From contig NC_071398.1 in the NCBI RefSeq assembly GCF_022682495.2, positions 97,739,705-97,803,704 on the forward strand: 64,000 bases of DNA. Direction: 5' to 3'. The stretch is from Desmodus rotundus. Taxonomy: Eukaryota > Chordata > Mammalia > Chiroptera > Phyllostomidae. Below are positions 36,993 through 51,900 of this stretch, piece by piece (the first letter of the stretch is position 1; the number at the start of each line of letters is the position of its first letter). The position numbers and the translations under genes were made by a program. The notes under the pieces are model-generated. The model ran no database searches and was not told where the DNA came from. It saw nothing but the letters and a program-made list of their open reading frames with translations.

Positions 36993-39900
36993 CTGTAGGG
37001 ACAGGTACAAAGAGGGTCCATTAGTTCTCCATTGCAGAAAGGAAAGCCGAGAAGCAACAATTAAACTCCAGAATTTAGAAACAATGTATAATGAAGACAT
37101 GGTTATTAAGGCTTTATGAACTCTTATCTACACATTAAGACAAACTAGGCTGTTGCTGAAACTTCCACACCACATCCACCCTTGGACACTCCTAATGTAA
37201 CGACAGGTGGTGCTTGAATGAAAGCAGGCTAAGAGGGTTAATCCAGTGGTATGCGAGCTCTGGAGGGGGAGAGCCCTGATTTGCAGAATTTGTCAATTTC
37301 TGTGGTGTCAATACCCCTCACCCCCATCCCCTGTGGCCAGTTTCAAGCTACCAATGTGACTGGATGCAGAACTGGGAAAAGATGCACCCTATCTGCTCTC
37401 ACAAACCAGTAGAAGCTAGCTCCAGCACACATCTGGTTAAGTTTGTGAGTGGTAGAACAGGAAGAGATGGAGAAAGTAGAAAAATCAGTATCTGTTATTT
37501 AAGTTAAATTTACTGGGGTGACATTGGTTAATAACCACATTTTACAATACAGCTGTGAACTCGTATCCCATGCTCACCACTGGAAGTCTAGTCTCCTTGT
37601 CACCATGTATTTGAGCCCATTACCCCTTTCTGCCTCCCTCTGCCTTTCTTCCCTGCTGGTAAACAGCATTCTGTCTACAGCTCTTGTTTCCCTTGCTTGT
37701 TGGTTGCTTTTTGTTTTATACCCCACATAGAGTGAAATCACATGGTTCTTCTCCTTCTGTCTGACTTATTTCACTTAGCGTACTTTTGAGACCCATTCAA
37801 GTTGTTGCATATGGTAGTATTTCATATTCTTTATGACTGGGTACTATTCCATCTACATATGTACCATATCTGCTTTATCTAATCACCCAACTGAAATTGT
37901 TTTCATGTCTTGACTATCGTGAGTAAAGCTGCAATGACCACAGGGGGACACACAGCTTTACCAGTAAGTGTTCTCAAAAATTTGGGGGTAGATACCCAGA
38001 AAAGGGATCGCTGGGGTCATAAGGTAGCTCTGTTCATTTTTTGAGAAAACTCCAGAGTGGAGGTTTCCGTAGTGGCTGCACCAATCTATGTTCCCACCAG
38101 GAGCGTGCAAGGGTTCCCTTTTCTTCACATCTTTTCCAACACCTGTTATTTTTTAACAGGTGTGAGGTGGTATCTCATTGTGGTTTTGATTTGCATTTCC
38201 CTTGTAACTAGACAGACTGAGCATCTTTTCCTGTATCTGTTGGCCATCTGTATGTCTTCCGTGTTAAGGAGTCTATTCAGGTCCTCTGCTCATTTTTAAT
38301 TGGGTTTGTTGTTGTTGAGAAATCTCTGTCTCTTGATTAGTGGGTCAGAAAAGGAAAACTTTGGTGGAGAAGGATAAGGACAGTGGTCTCTGGGGTCTGG
38401 GATCGGAACACTGAGCAGGGAGTAGGGAGGATCTGATGGGGAGCCACAGCTGGTGGCCACATTGGGCTCAGCATGGAGGGAGGGCCACAGCGCTCTACAG
38501 AAACTGCGGTGTCTGCGCACGGACGAGGATGGCCTCTGATGCTGATGACATGCGGTGAGGCTGCCTCGTGTCGCCTAGAATGACCCGCTTTTCACCTTAG
38601 CGGGCTTGCCTGGGCCTGTTCTTCACAGAGCTCATGGTGCCAGGCCACAGCGTGAGCCCTCGTTTAGCCTGCGGATTAAATGTTCTCTGGAGTTGGTAGT
38701 TTATCTCCATTCTAATCAGAGATGCCTCCGGTCAGCATCCTGAGACCAAAGGCAGCTAGGTGCCCGGGGAAGGGGTCGGAGCCTAGGCATGCAACGACTG
38801 AAACGCCAGTGTAGTGACCCCAGGTAGTTTCTTCAACCGAGTGCTCATTTATCTGTAGACGGTGACAAGAGTAGCACTTCCTTGGAGCGTAAGGGATTAC
38901 ATCATGTAACTGGGGCAAGTGTCTGGCCCAATGCTGGCAGGTCCTCAAGAAACAGAACTTCCCCTCCAGAGGACCAGGATCAAAAGGCACCATCAGTGTA
39001 TCGCTAAACACGTATCTAAAACTAAAATTATGTAAGCATCTGCTGTTTATACTTGAAAACGCTTACACAGCATTCATTTATTGTATTTCCTTTTTTCACT
39101 GTCATCTAGAAAGTTAAGAATGAGAAAACGAGGCGTTTTCCCATTACCCTCGAGGTTAAGAGAACTGCTCTAAAGGAGCTCTGTTGGGTGTTTGGGTCCT
39201 GTGTTTCCGGGCTGTACAACATCCTGTGTGTGAATGTTCTGGCATCAAGCTTAAAGAGCTCTGACAACACCCGCTATAGGGACATGAATACACACCCCTT
39301 CCACCCCCACCCCAACCCCCTTCTCTGCACGTCTGTGGTCTCCCTCAGCCAGTCAAAGTCAGGTAGAAAAGATTTACTGATGGGGCTCATGAATGTTGAA
39401 TTGAAATTAAGATTTGCAAATAGGTCCCTAGGTTTCCATTGATCTTTCACCCTGGATAAATCGCTGAAGATTCTGCATTTTGTTTATTTATTTAAGTCCT
39501 CCTGGCCAGAAACATGCACATATATTCTTGTACAGAGTGATTTATGTTCAGAACAGTGATTAGTTTCACCAACGGCACTCTGGGCCGGGGGGTCAGGTGG
39601 AGGCAGCAAATCCGTGCGGTGGCACACTCTGCAACAGAATAGTGAGCGCATCACGCACGGCACAGTAAGAGAAACGGAACTGCAACGTAGTTAAAGAATT
39701 ATTTCGTTATTTTAAAGGGACATTGAATGGTTTAGTGAATGTTATTTACAGGATTCTAGAAACTCTCTTGGTTTGGGTTTCTCTGAAATTAAAAACAAAA
39801 ACAAATGAACCCCCCCCCCCCAAACTCAATCATTAACCCCTGGCATGCCTTTAGGTTCCATGGATCCACTTTTAGTTTTTCAGTTCTTTTTATGAGCAAT

Positions 39901-42900
39901 TATAACTGTTTATAAGAATCAACAAACCATGATTTTTTTTATCCTTTCTTAGAAGTCTTCCACAGAACAAAGAGAAAATTTACTTATATTTAAAAAAGTA
40001 GACTGAAACTAATCATAATTTGCAATTACTACATGAGTCCACTGGATTCTTTTATAAATCTAAGGTACATTATCAGATCATTGAGATACATTTTTCATGT
40101 ATCTTGACACATTTTGCCATTTCACACCCTAGGAAGTATTTCCTTGTTACTCACCAATTATTCCCACTTATGCAAAAAAATTAAAGTAATAAGAAAAAGG
40201 AGAATGATGAAATGACCTAAAAGGATGATGATATAATGAAATAAATCATCGTTGTTTAATTTCCCTACTGTGTTGTCCAAAGTATTACATCACCTTTCAA
40301 GAAGGTATAAAAGACTGGAAACCCCCTATTTGTAATCTGTTCTCAGCTTTCACTGAACACAGTTGAGAATTAATATTTTTTTAGTTTTCTGTCCTAATGG
40401 CAAAGTAGAGAAAATTGACAGATGAAAACATTCTGCAGTTATAATCAAACGATAAATGTGGTAGGCTAACAAATGATCCCCCAAAGGCATTCACTTCCTC
40501 ACCCCAGCACCCAGAAGGAAGAGTGACCCTCAACAACACACATAGCTTTCAGGGAAATGCGAGAGTCAATTTCTGCTGTCCTAAGACCCCCGTGTGCGGC
40601 AACTTGTTACAGCGGCCCCGGGAAACCACCACCAGTGCAGACACACACTGTCCAGATTCCACAGTGCGACTGGTCGTGGGACTGAGAGCTCAGCACGCCA
40701 GTCTTCAGAAGAACACATCCACGGTGAATTCTCTCAAGAATCAATCAGTGAAGAGAGGATAAAAAGAAAATGTTATTTTCATAGTAACTTCAATAGGAAG
40801 AACTTAACCATTCGGTATTTTACAAGTATCTGGACCGTCTTGTATTGCCACATTCTTTCAGCTTTTTATAAGTTTTGGAGTCAAACAGTACTTGATACAA
40901 AGCAGTTTGCGATTCTTATGTTCGCATTACAATTTTCCATACAGTTTTCCCCACAATCCCTTTTATTCTTACTTCTGTAAATTACTCATAGAATGACTTA
41001 GAATATGTACGCACACACCTGTGTGCATGTGTGGGGGGCAGTGTCTATTAAACATGGATGGCGAGCAGTGATGATTGTTCTTCCCGGTATATGGAGGGTT
41101 AAAGGAATGTTCTACATGCAGCCGCTCTGAGTTTTACAAGCTGGTCTGCACAGCATATGGCCGCACTGTCATAGTTGCTGCCAACAGCAGCAGTGGCAGC
41201 AGCTCTGGAGCCGGCTCGCTGGAGTGCTGGTCTCCTCGGGCCGTGTGCCCCGACACTGGTGTACGGAAGCCCGTTTTCCAGGGAAGTCCAGAACCTCTTG
41301 TGAACACAGTACTGTCCCAGGCCTATATGACTATATATATTTTTTTAAATCAAGGAAATCTCCCACAGAAATGGACTACCCCAGAGATCAGAGGAAATCT
41401 AGACCAGAATGTTGTATCACCAACCTATAACTTCTCAATAAGCACAGACATGAATTTACAAAATTTAATCTTATGCTTGAACGAAGTACGACGCTGGTCC
41501 TAGTCACAACAGTCTGTGAGATTTTAAAAAATAGCCTCACACATGCAACATGGATGTTCACATACAACGACGTCAGTATCAGTACCATGAGATATTGTCA
41601 TTTTTAGCTTGAGACATAAAAAATTTTACATGGTAAATTTTTTATTACATAAGAATTTACTAAAATTTCATTACAAGTATTTCTATATTATGGGATGTTT
41701 TCTCCTTTACCCAGTAACCCCACCTTCTCCATGGTTCTCTGAAGGCTAAAACTATGAGATTGTTAAAATATAATTGTTCAATGAAAAGGCATCCATCTCC
41801 AGCCTCCTCTAGGATGGAATTAAAACATAATCAGATGATGTTTCTGTTGAGGTATCCAGAGTAGTATGAATTATTCATATGAAGGGCTACAATAGCAAAA
41901 AAAAAGTTCATCTGGCAACTTTAACTTACAGAGAATAAAATGTGCTAAACATCTAGGCTTAGTTTAATCTTAATAAAATCTCGGTCACCTCCTTAATGAC
42001 CTTATTAGTAGGAATCTGGAACCTCTAGTTATCAGCTACTGATGGCATTAATTTAGGCAACCCATTAAGTCTAACAGCATATGGTCAAGCAACAATTACA
42101 AAAATCACAAGGACACCACAAACCTCTTTCTTAAACAATAAACAGTGAATTAAAAACCACAATCAAGCATTTCCGCTTTATTAAATTGTTACATAAACAT
42201 TCTGATGCTGTGGTTCACCCTGGACTAATGAGGCATTCTGATTGATTTCTAGTGTTACAGAGAAAGATGCAAAACCGAGTCATTAACACAGCATTCCCTT
42301 GTGAAAAAAGACAAACCAGGATGATTAAAGCAATGTTGAAAGGACTGAAAACCCTGAAAATTGGACTTAATTTTTTGCCATTTTATCTGCTTGCAAAGTT
42401 CATGTAATTCTTTACATGTGTTAGTTCATTTAAAAACTACTCCATGATGATTTTTTCTCTTAAAAAATGCCAATGGCTGAAACCAAGGAAACACGTGATA
42501 GCGAACTATTTACACAATATAATCGAAAAGAAAAAACTTGAAGCTCTCAAGACAGATTGGTATTTTCTTTAAAATACTCACAGACTTTAAAAAATAAACT
42601 AGATCTTTCTTTAATGAAAACTGAGATGAGAACGAGGCTAATCCCTAAGGAGCATCTCAGACAATCAAAATTTCTTAACAGAAAGGGCAGAGACTCGGTG
42701 TTAGAATTGTGGTTTGGGGGCAAGTCTTTCAGGTATTTGCAGGGTCCCAAAAGTTAGATACCGGATGCATTGGCAGGAAAGACTCAAAATGCAGATAAAT
42801 AATGCAAGAGATGCTCTAATGGGAACCTGAACGGTAGGGCAACGTGAAGGGAGACTACTACTCCCATAATAAGAGTAAATACAGCACCTGATGTGCTTGT

Positions 42901-45900
42901 GATGAGGTGTCAATGAGAATATACATAAAAGATGCTGAACCCGATGGCAACAAACGTTAATTAAACTGAACTGCTTGTTCAGAATCCAATTTCCCCAACT
43001 CACCGAGCGTTGGAATAGTCCAGACTGGCCTGGTCAATCCGGTTCCTGAGGATTCCGATGTCCGCTGACACCATGTCATCCAAAGCCTGCAGCTCCTTCT
43101 GGACCCGCTTCAGTTTCAGGGTCTCTGCCTGAGTTCTTTTCGACCTGGAAGAGCAGGAACATGAATGGAAAAAGAAAAACATTTTAAAACCATGTATCCA
43201 TACAGTGTAAATGAAAAAAAGCAAGCTACCATATATATAATATGAATGAATTGTATAATTTTTTAAAATTAGAAAAAACAAGAAAAATTGAAATCAAATG
43301 CTGGGAACATTTTGGTATATCTCTAAGACTGCATTTGCACTTCTTTCCCTTATTCAAGTTTTCTATTAGTATATACGACGTTCATACATGAGGGGAAAAG
43401 ATTTAAAAATAATAAATAGTTCACTCACAGGTCTGTATTCATTCCATAAGGACAAGAATAGACTCTAAAAGAATATATCTGTATTTTCTTTACATTGGAA
43501 CGTCATTGAACATAACCTTCCAAATCTCTGGTCTTAAATTCTTCTCACTAAGCCAACATTTTCCTGTGTTTGATACCTAGCGGACACCAGAATAGAGGCC
43601 TGCATCAAACACCATTTCTTTATGTCTAAAAACATCTACTTGGTTTTAACATCCATAGGACTCATTTCCCCAAACTTTTATTCCTTTGATTCCTGTTCTT
43701 TAGGCAAAATTACAGATCCTCAAAATTTTTCTTCATGGAGCTCAAAATCAAGCACCTTTTTTTGTTTAAAAGCACATCCAATCTCACCATCTCAGTCCCT
43801 TCATCACTCCCAAGTATATTACATACTTAGAAATAGAATAAACAAAGACAAAAGCCAACCTTTAATCATGATTTCACTCATTTCAAAATTTCACACACAT
43901 TCTCAAAGGAGAATAAAACTCCCACATAAAACCACTACACTGAAACTTACATTCTCCTGATTTCCACTCTATTTATGCACTTATCCTTGTTTTCTTCCTA
44001 TAAAAGGTAATAGTATTACTCTTTTACTACAAGCACTGTATTTCACTGTCCATTTATTAATAATCTAATCAGCTTATATCAGTGCTTTCTGTCTTAAGTG
44101 AAAAACACATACAGAACACATGCTAGGCCTGTAATTTTTTTGTCAAATCCCCAGTAAAAGCCTCTAGAACCTCCTCCAAATTGAAGACTACTAACATGCT
44201 TTCCAATAATCACTTTTCAATAATCATGGTTTTTTCCCCCTTGAAACATAAAATTCAGTAAGTAGTATTATTTCCTAAGCTCATGAAAGATCAAGGTAAA
44301 CCAGCAGGAGAAAAAAATCATTTTCTAACACATACTGTATCGGCCAAAGAAATACAGTATGTATTTGAACTATGCTCTTCTACCTACCTGCCTGTCTCTC
44401 CATCGGTAGGTATTCCTTCCCCTCCCTGACACTACTGTCAGTTTCATTCGACAATTGTTTTGCCAGACTTTTCTGGCGATCTAAAAAGAAAATGCCACTG
44501 AATACTTGCTTGCATTCAGTTCTCGGTGTTGTTAATCGCTGCTTCATTGACTAAGCTTGGTCGCCTAGGGCCCCTGCAGAAGAGTGGGTGAGGGACAGGA
44601 AGTGGTTCAAACAGGAATGTTGCTGTTCAGGAGGAGCACAATGCAGGAAAAGGAAGGGGATCTTGGACACACTGCCATGGGGAGGTGAGGGAGAGACTGA
44701 ACTGCACAGTACAGCACAGCGCACACCGGTGACCCGAGTCATCGATGAGAGGCTAACTTATCTCACGTACTCTTCCATCAGTGAAGGCAGGGCGAATTAT
44801 TTAAGAAAAACGTCCTTAGGAAACACAAGATTTGGGGGAGTATAAGTCACTTATGTGGAATAATCTTACTCTTCTACATGTTAGGTGACAAAGGCCCCTA
44901 AATATCAGAATGAAAACCTGTACTGGTTGTTAATTTACTTACACGGTACTGATAGTTATTTATTGCTCCCTTATGAATGCGTAGATAGTTAAAACTGGAA
45001 ACAATGATGCTGAACCTAAGTTGTAATTGTACCGGTGTCAATAAATTTGTTACGATCTATGGTTAAAAAGTCCTCCTTAACTAAATTAACACCAGAATGT
45101 CAGTATAATTTATAAAGCATAATTTGTTTAGTTAGCCTAAAAAATAATGGTTGTCAAGAAAATGTCAGTCTACTAGAATCGACATGGGAAAATAAAAATA
45201 TAAAACATGACAGAGCTGACCCCACATTGCAAACAACCTCTCCTGGTTCAGGTGCCTCACCTTTCTGCAATAGCTTTAGCCAAAAGAGCTTTCTTACGTT
45301 TATTTTTCTCTTCCATTAGCCGTTGTTCTTGTTGGAGGACTTCCCAGCGAGACTTTTCTTGCCTGGGGAGCAAAAAAGTATAAAAATGAGTTTCTGAAAC
45401 CTCACCCCACACCTTACCAGTCTCAGTCCCCTCTGTATAAAATTTAATCAGCCAGATTATGTATATATTTTTTAAAGTCCTGTTAAAAGGAACCCATCTG
45501 CAGCTCATTATTTTGTTCTAATAGAAACAAAGAGTATGATTTGAAGTAAAGAAGGCTTACATAAACTGGCCCTTTGAAATCCATTATATGTATATAACCT
45601 AGGAACCCACAAACTGGAAGCCCGAATAGTGTGGCATTTTTTAGAAGTACAAAGAAACTTGTGTAAGTTAATTATGTATTATATGCAAAATGGAAAGTAA
45701 AATAAATAGGTCTGTAGGTAATGTCATGTTATACCTTTCAAAGTTCTTTTAAAAATAATTTTAATGATATAATCATTAAATCACTTTATATTCTCCATTC
45801 TTGGGCACATGGAACATATTTATAATAGCTGCTTAAATATTCTTTGCCTGATAATTCTCGTTTGTGCATCTGTTTCTTTTGATGACCTTCTTCCTGGTTA

Positions 45901-48900
45901 TGTATCACAATTTCCTGCTTCTTTGTATGCCCAGAAATTTTTTATTTTTCTCCAGACTGAATGTGCATTTATTTCTAAAATTTTAACAAGATTTTCAATT
46001 ACAGTTGGCCTACAATATTATATCGACTTCAGGTGTATAGCAGTAGACATTTATGTAACTTACAAAGTCATCACCCTGATAAACTGAGTACCCATCTGAC
46101 ATCATATGTGGTTATAACAGTGTTATTGACTAATATCCCCTATGCTGTACTTTACGTTCCTGGGACTATTTTTATAACTGCCAATTTGTACTTCTTAATC
46201 CTTTCATCTTTTTCACCCTTTCCCTCAAACCTCCTCCCATCTGGCAACCATCAATTCGTGTCCTGTTATCTATGAGTTTATTTCTGTTGTTTGTTCATTT
46301 GTTTTTGCAACTCCCCATTTAAGCAAAATCACATGGTTATCTGTTTTTCTGTCTGACTTATTTCAGTTGGCATAATACCTTCTAGGTCCACCCACATTGT
46401 CGCAAATGGATGAGCAATATCTCACTGTACATATGTACCACTCTTCTTTATCCATTCTACCGACGGACACTTAGGTTGCTTCCATGTCTTGGGTACTATA
46501 AATAATGCAGCAATGAACATAGGTGTGCACATGTCTTTTCATATGAAAGTTTTGGATTTCTTTGGGTAAGTACTTGGAAATGGAATCGCTGGGTCATACT
46601 GTAGTTCTCTTCTTTGGTCTGAGAAATCTCCACTCTTCCATAGCGGATGAACCAATTTACAATCGCACCAACAGTGCACGACGGTTCACTTTTCTCCACA
46701 TCCTTACCGATACCTGTTATTTCTTGTCTTATTGATAACAGCCATTCTAACAGGTGTGAGGTGTTATTTCATTGTCATCCTAATTTGCATTTCCCTGATG
46801 ATTAGTGATGTTGAGCATCTTTTCACATGTCCATCGGCCTTCTGTATGTCCTCTTTGGAGAAATGTCTACTCAGATCCTCTGCCGATTTTATAATCAGAT
46901 TTTTTAAAAAATATTAAGTTGTATGAGTTACTGATACATATTGGATATTAACCCCTTATTGGATGTACCACTGGCAAATATCTTCTCTTATTCAGTAGGT
47001 TGACTTTTTATTTTGTTAATGGTTTCCTTTGCTGTGCAAATACTTTGTTTGATATAGTCTCACTTGTTTTCTCTTCTTTTCTTGTTTCCCTTGCCCAAGG
47101 AGACATATCCAAAAAGATATATTACTAAGAGTGAAGTCAAGAATTTACTGACTGTTCTCTTCTAGGAGTTTTATGGTTTGGGGTCTTACAGTGCAGTCTT
47201 TAATCCATTTTGAGTTTATTCTTGTATATGGTGTGGGGAAGTGATTGAGTTTCATTCTTTTTTTATTTATATGTATATTTATCCAGTTTTCCCAAAACCA
47301 TTTATTGAAGAGACTTTTTTACATTGTATATTCTTGCTTTAAAAAAAAAAAAAAATATATATATATCTTATTTTACTTTTAGAAAGAGGGGAAAGGAGGG
47401 AGAGAAACATCAATGTGTGGTTGCCTCTAGCACATCCCCTCACTGGGGACATGGCCTGCAACCCAGGCATGTGCCCCAACCAGGAATGGAACTGGCAACC
47501 TCTCAGTTCACAGGCTGACACTCAATCCATGGAGCCACACCAGCCAGGGCTATTCTTGCTTCTTTAGTAGCTTGTTATTTAGCCTTCATTTGTTTTTCAG
47601 TTTTATTCTTGTAATTAATTTCTAGTTCCATATCACTGTGATCAGAGAAGATGCTTGGTATTTCAATCTTAAATTTATTGAGACTTGTTTTGTGGCCCAA
47701 CACGTGGTCTATCCTGGATAATGTTCCATGTGCACTTGAAAAGTATATTTTGCTGCTTTTGGATCAAATATCCTAAAACCATCAACGAAATCCATCTCAT
47801 CTGACATCATTCAAGGCCACTGTTTCCTTGTTAACATTCTGCCTGGATGATATATCCATTGATACCAGTGGTATGTTAAAGTCCCCTACTATTACTGTAT
47901 TACTGTTGATCTCTCTATGTCCATCAATATTTGCTTTATATACTTACGTTCCCCTATGTTGGGTGCGTAGGTATATTTATGAAAATTATATCCTCTTGTT
48001 GGATTGACCCCTTTATCATTGAGATGCCCTTTGTCTTGTTACAGATGTCGTTTTAAAGTACATTTGTCTGATATAATTATTGTAACCCCACGTTTTCTTC
48101 ATTTCCATGTGCATAAAGTTCTTTTTCCATCCCTTCACTTCCAGTCTGTGCACGTCTTTCAATCTGAAGTGAGTCTATTGTAGGCAGTACATGTATGGGT
48201 CTTGTTCTCTTATCCATTCAGCCACCCTATGTCCTTAGATTGGAGCATTTATTCTATTTACATTTAAAGTAATTCTTGATAGGTATGTGGTTATTGCCAT
48301 TTTCTTGCCTTCTGATTGCTTTTGTAGTTCTCTGTTCCTTATTCTCTTGCTCTCGTTTTTTATGTTGACGACTTTCTATAGTTGTATTCTGCTTCCTCTT
48401 TTCTTGTGTATGTCTTATATTTTGCTTTGTGGTTACCTCGTGCTTCTTATATATCAAAGTATGTTTACAACAGTTTAAGTTGATGGTTGCTAAAGTTGGA
48501 AGACATTCTAAAATCACTACAACTTCTACTCCCCTCCTGTTATTGTCATTCTTTTCTAATTCTTTTGAGTTTATGTGTAATTATAATTATACATGCTGTT
48601 TCTACTTTTGCCTTTTACCCTTTGTACTAGCTTTGTAGTTGGTTGACCCACTGCTTCTGCCAAATGTTTGCCTTTTGTCAGTGAGAATTTTTCTTTCCTG
48701 TATTTTCTTACTTATTTTTGATCCGCCCCCCCCCCAACTTAAAGAAGTCCCTTTGACATTTCTTGTAATACTGGTTTAGTGGTGGTAAATTTCTTTAGCT
48801 CTTTCTTGTCTGGGAAATTGTTTCTCTCTCCTTTGATTCTCAATGACAGACCTGCTGGGTAGAGCATTCTTTATTGTAGGTCTTTGACTCTCATCACTTT

Positions 48901-51900
48901 GAATATTCCTGCCAGTTCCTCTGGCCTGTGACATTTCTGTTGAAAAATCACCCCACAGTCTTATAGGAGTTCCCTGGTACAACTGTTTTTCTCTTGCTGT
49001 GATTCTTTGTCTCTAACTTTTGGGACTTACATGTCTTGCTGTGGGCCTCTTTGAATTCATCTTGTTTGGGACTCTCTGTGCTTCCTGGACTTGTCTATTT
49101 CCTTCATTAGGTTAGAAAAATTTTCAGTTATTTCTTCAAATAGATTCTCAGTCCCTTGCTTTCTCTCTTCTCCTTCTGGCACCCATATGATGTGAATATT
49201 GACATATTTTATGTAGTCCCATAGGTCCCTTAAACTGTCTTCATTTAAGAAAATATTTTTTTCTATTCCAATTGTGTCTTCTGCTACATTGTCTTCCACA
49301 TTGCTGCCTTGATCCTCTGCTTCATATAATCTGCTGTTGATTCCCTCTAATGTACTCTTCATTTCTGACTGGTTCTTGTTTATGGTTTCTATTTACTTGA
49401 GATTCTCACTGAGTTAATCTATTCTTCCCTTAAGTTCATTGAGCACCCTATAGCCAGTGTTTTGAACTCTGTATCTGGTAGACTGCTTGTCTTCATTTTG
49501 TTGAGTTCTTTTTCTGAGGTTTTCTTCTACTCCTTCATTTGGACACGTTTGTTTCCTCATTTGCCTGTGTGTGTTTGTTTCTACGTAGTAGGCAGATCTG
49601 CTATGTCTCCCAGTCGTGGTGAAGTAGCCTTATGTAGCAGGTGTCCTGTGGGGTGCAGTGGTGCAGTCTTCCTGTTCATCCGAGCTGGGTGTTCCAGGGA
49701 TACTCTTCATGTGGGAGTGTGTGCTCTCCTGCTGTAGTTGAGCCTCGATTGCTGCTGGCACTTCAGTGAGTAGGACTGACTGTGAGGCTTACTTGCTACA
49801 AGGGCAAGCTGGGCTGTGGTGCCAGCTGAGTTTAACCTTCAGGTGTATCATTTGTGGAGTTGGTTGGGTAATGCTCTGGTGTAGTCTGAAGTTGGTCACT
49901 GGTTGTGTTGGTTCTGAAGCCTCTTAGGAGGAGCTCCATTAGGCCAAGGTCAGCCTCCATTTGTACCTGGCTTGGGACCACCTGTTCGAAGCTACAAAGT
50001 GATCTGCAGTTGGTTGATGTGCTCAGCTGGGAGGTACCTTAGAGAGGCTATGCTGCAAAATGAGGCCATCTTGTTTGGGAGACTTGGGACCCGTTGGTGG
50101 ACACCGTGGTGTGAGCTGAGTCCAGTACCCACTTGTGCTGGGTTTGTGGCTGCTTGACTGAAAGTATGTTCTGAGTCAACACTGGCTGCAGCTTTTGCCA
50201 GGCAGGGGGTCTTCTGAAGGGAGCTACAGTGCAAATTGAGATCAGCCTTCATTTGTGTCAGGCTTGGGCCACTTAGCAGGATGTACAGGGCATGCCAAAG
50301 ATAGCTTCTGCTCGTTTGATTGTGGATGTTTGAGATTTTAAAAATGCCCCCAGTCTGAGCTGAGGCAGGCTGCTAGTGTGGCAAGGCTGCTGGAAGCTGC
50401 ACAGGCCAGGCATGTAAGCTCAGTGAGGGGAGGTCTCAGGGGTTCGTCAGAATGGGTGGACGGTACTCTGTTAGGGGACAGTTGAGCCCCCATGTGCCAC
50501 GCTTGACAAAGGAACAAGGGCACCTGCCAGTGCTGTTCTCAGAGAGAGCTGCCCCTGCCCTTCCAGCCCTCACCTGACGCTGGCAATTTACTTCTTCCTT
50601 GCATGTCCTGTCACTTTTCAAGCTGCTGCCCCTGCAGGCTTAGAGCAGGGGAGTCTGTGAGAGAACAAGTCCATGCACAGGCTCCTCAAGAAAGCCTGGG
50701 ACTCCAGAAGCCCTCCATCTCACCTGGGTACATCCCTGCTGATTTTCACAGCAAGAACTTGTGGGGACTCCTCGTCCCAGCACTTCTGCCCTGGGCTAGA
50801 GAGCTGGTGTGGGGTTGGGACCCTTCACCTCTCAGTGGGGACCCCTCCACAGCCAAGATATCCCCCCGGATTCTCCTGAATCGCTACTCTATGAGTGTAG
50901 GACCTGCCTGTTCTGCTTCTCTGCCGCTCCTACCAGTCTATTCTTTTTCTTTATATCTTTAGTTATACGAGTTCTGTTCAACTAATTTTCAAGTAGTTCT
51001 CAAGGGTTTGTGCTATAATTTAGTTGTAAGTCTGATGTAGTTGTGGGAGTAGGTGAGTACAGCATATACATAACTCCACATCCTGACAAGGTGACTCCAG
51101 AGTTTTCTATAATGAAAGTCTCCACCATGTAACACCTTAGGACAATAACCAATTTTTAATTCATTCATTTTCTTTCAATTTGCTCACTTCTTTCCAGCTC
51201 TTAAATATTTTTAAACACAACGAAACACTATGAACTAAGAATTGAATGCTAGGCTAAGGAAAAACTTCAAAGATCTGAAAACATGAATTGTCTTCCAATC
51301 TGTCAAATTCTGAAAGAAGTATATTAAAGTGTCCTGAAAATTCATCAACTTGATGTCAACTCAAATTAAACAAGGTAGTGATAAAGGTATTTGTTCCTAT
51401 TATTGTCATTTCTTACAGCCATTATATGAAAAATCTCTTTCTCAGACCTCGTAAGCTCTTCCAAAACGATCTTTTTCTCTCTATTCCTACAGCCTGCACC
51501 TTAGTGCTGGTCGGCACTGGTCCTTCCTCATCTCTCCTTCTGCACACGCCTCCTCACCAGATGCCTTAGCCCCGGCTCGCCACGCACCCTCTCCCAACCG
51601 TTCTGCAACACGGACACCTGGATTCTCTCTCACCATTATTCTGGCCAGGGTGTCTCCCCTCTGGAGGGCTTGGTGGTACACTACTGCTGGGAACTGGCTA
51701 GGCAGGGACCCTCTGTTTTTAAGTCCTTCACTTTCTTAATTCTTTACTATTCCCTGGCCTATCCTTTCCCTCTTCCAGAGAAGTGAGAAGTCATCTCTGA
51801 GCATTCTTGGGAATACAGCTTTCCTTTCCCCTTCTGATAGCCTCAGAATTTCTCCTTTTCCACAGTTCCCAAGATTACATGTGTTCTGTGAAAATTCTCC

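Noticed and set aside
40594..41503. Plus-strand frames of 128 and 142 residues in GORAB intron 4
   Set aside because: The first overlaps an LTR remnant; the second has a Ser-rich stretch from CAG/AGC repeats and no domain.
49057..49362. 101-residue minus-strand frame with a conserved-looking protein
   Set aside because: L1 ORF1 remnant within the intron 2 L1.
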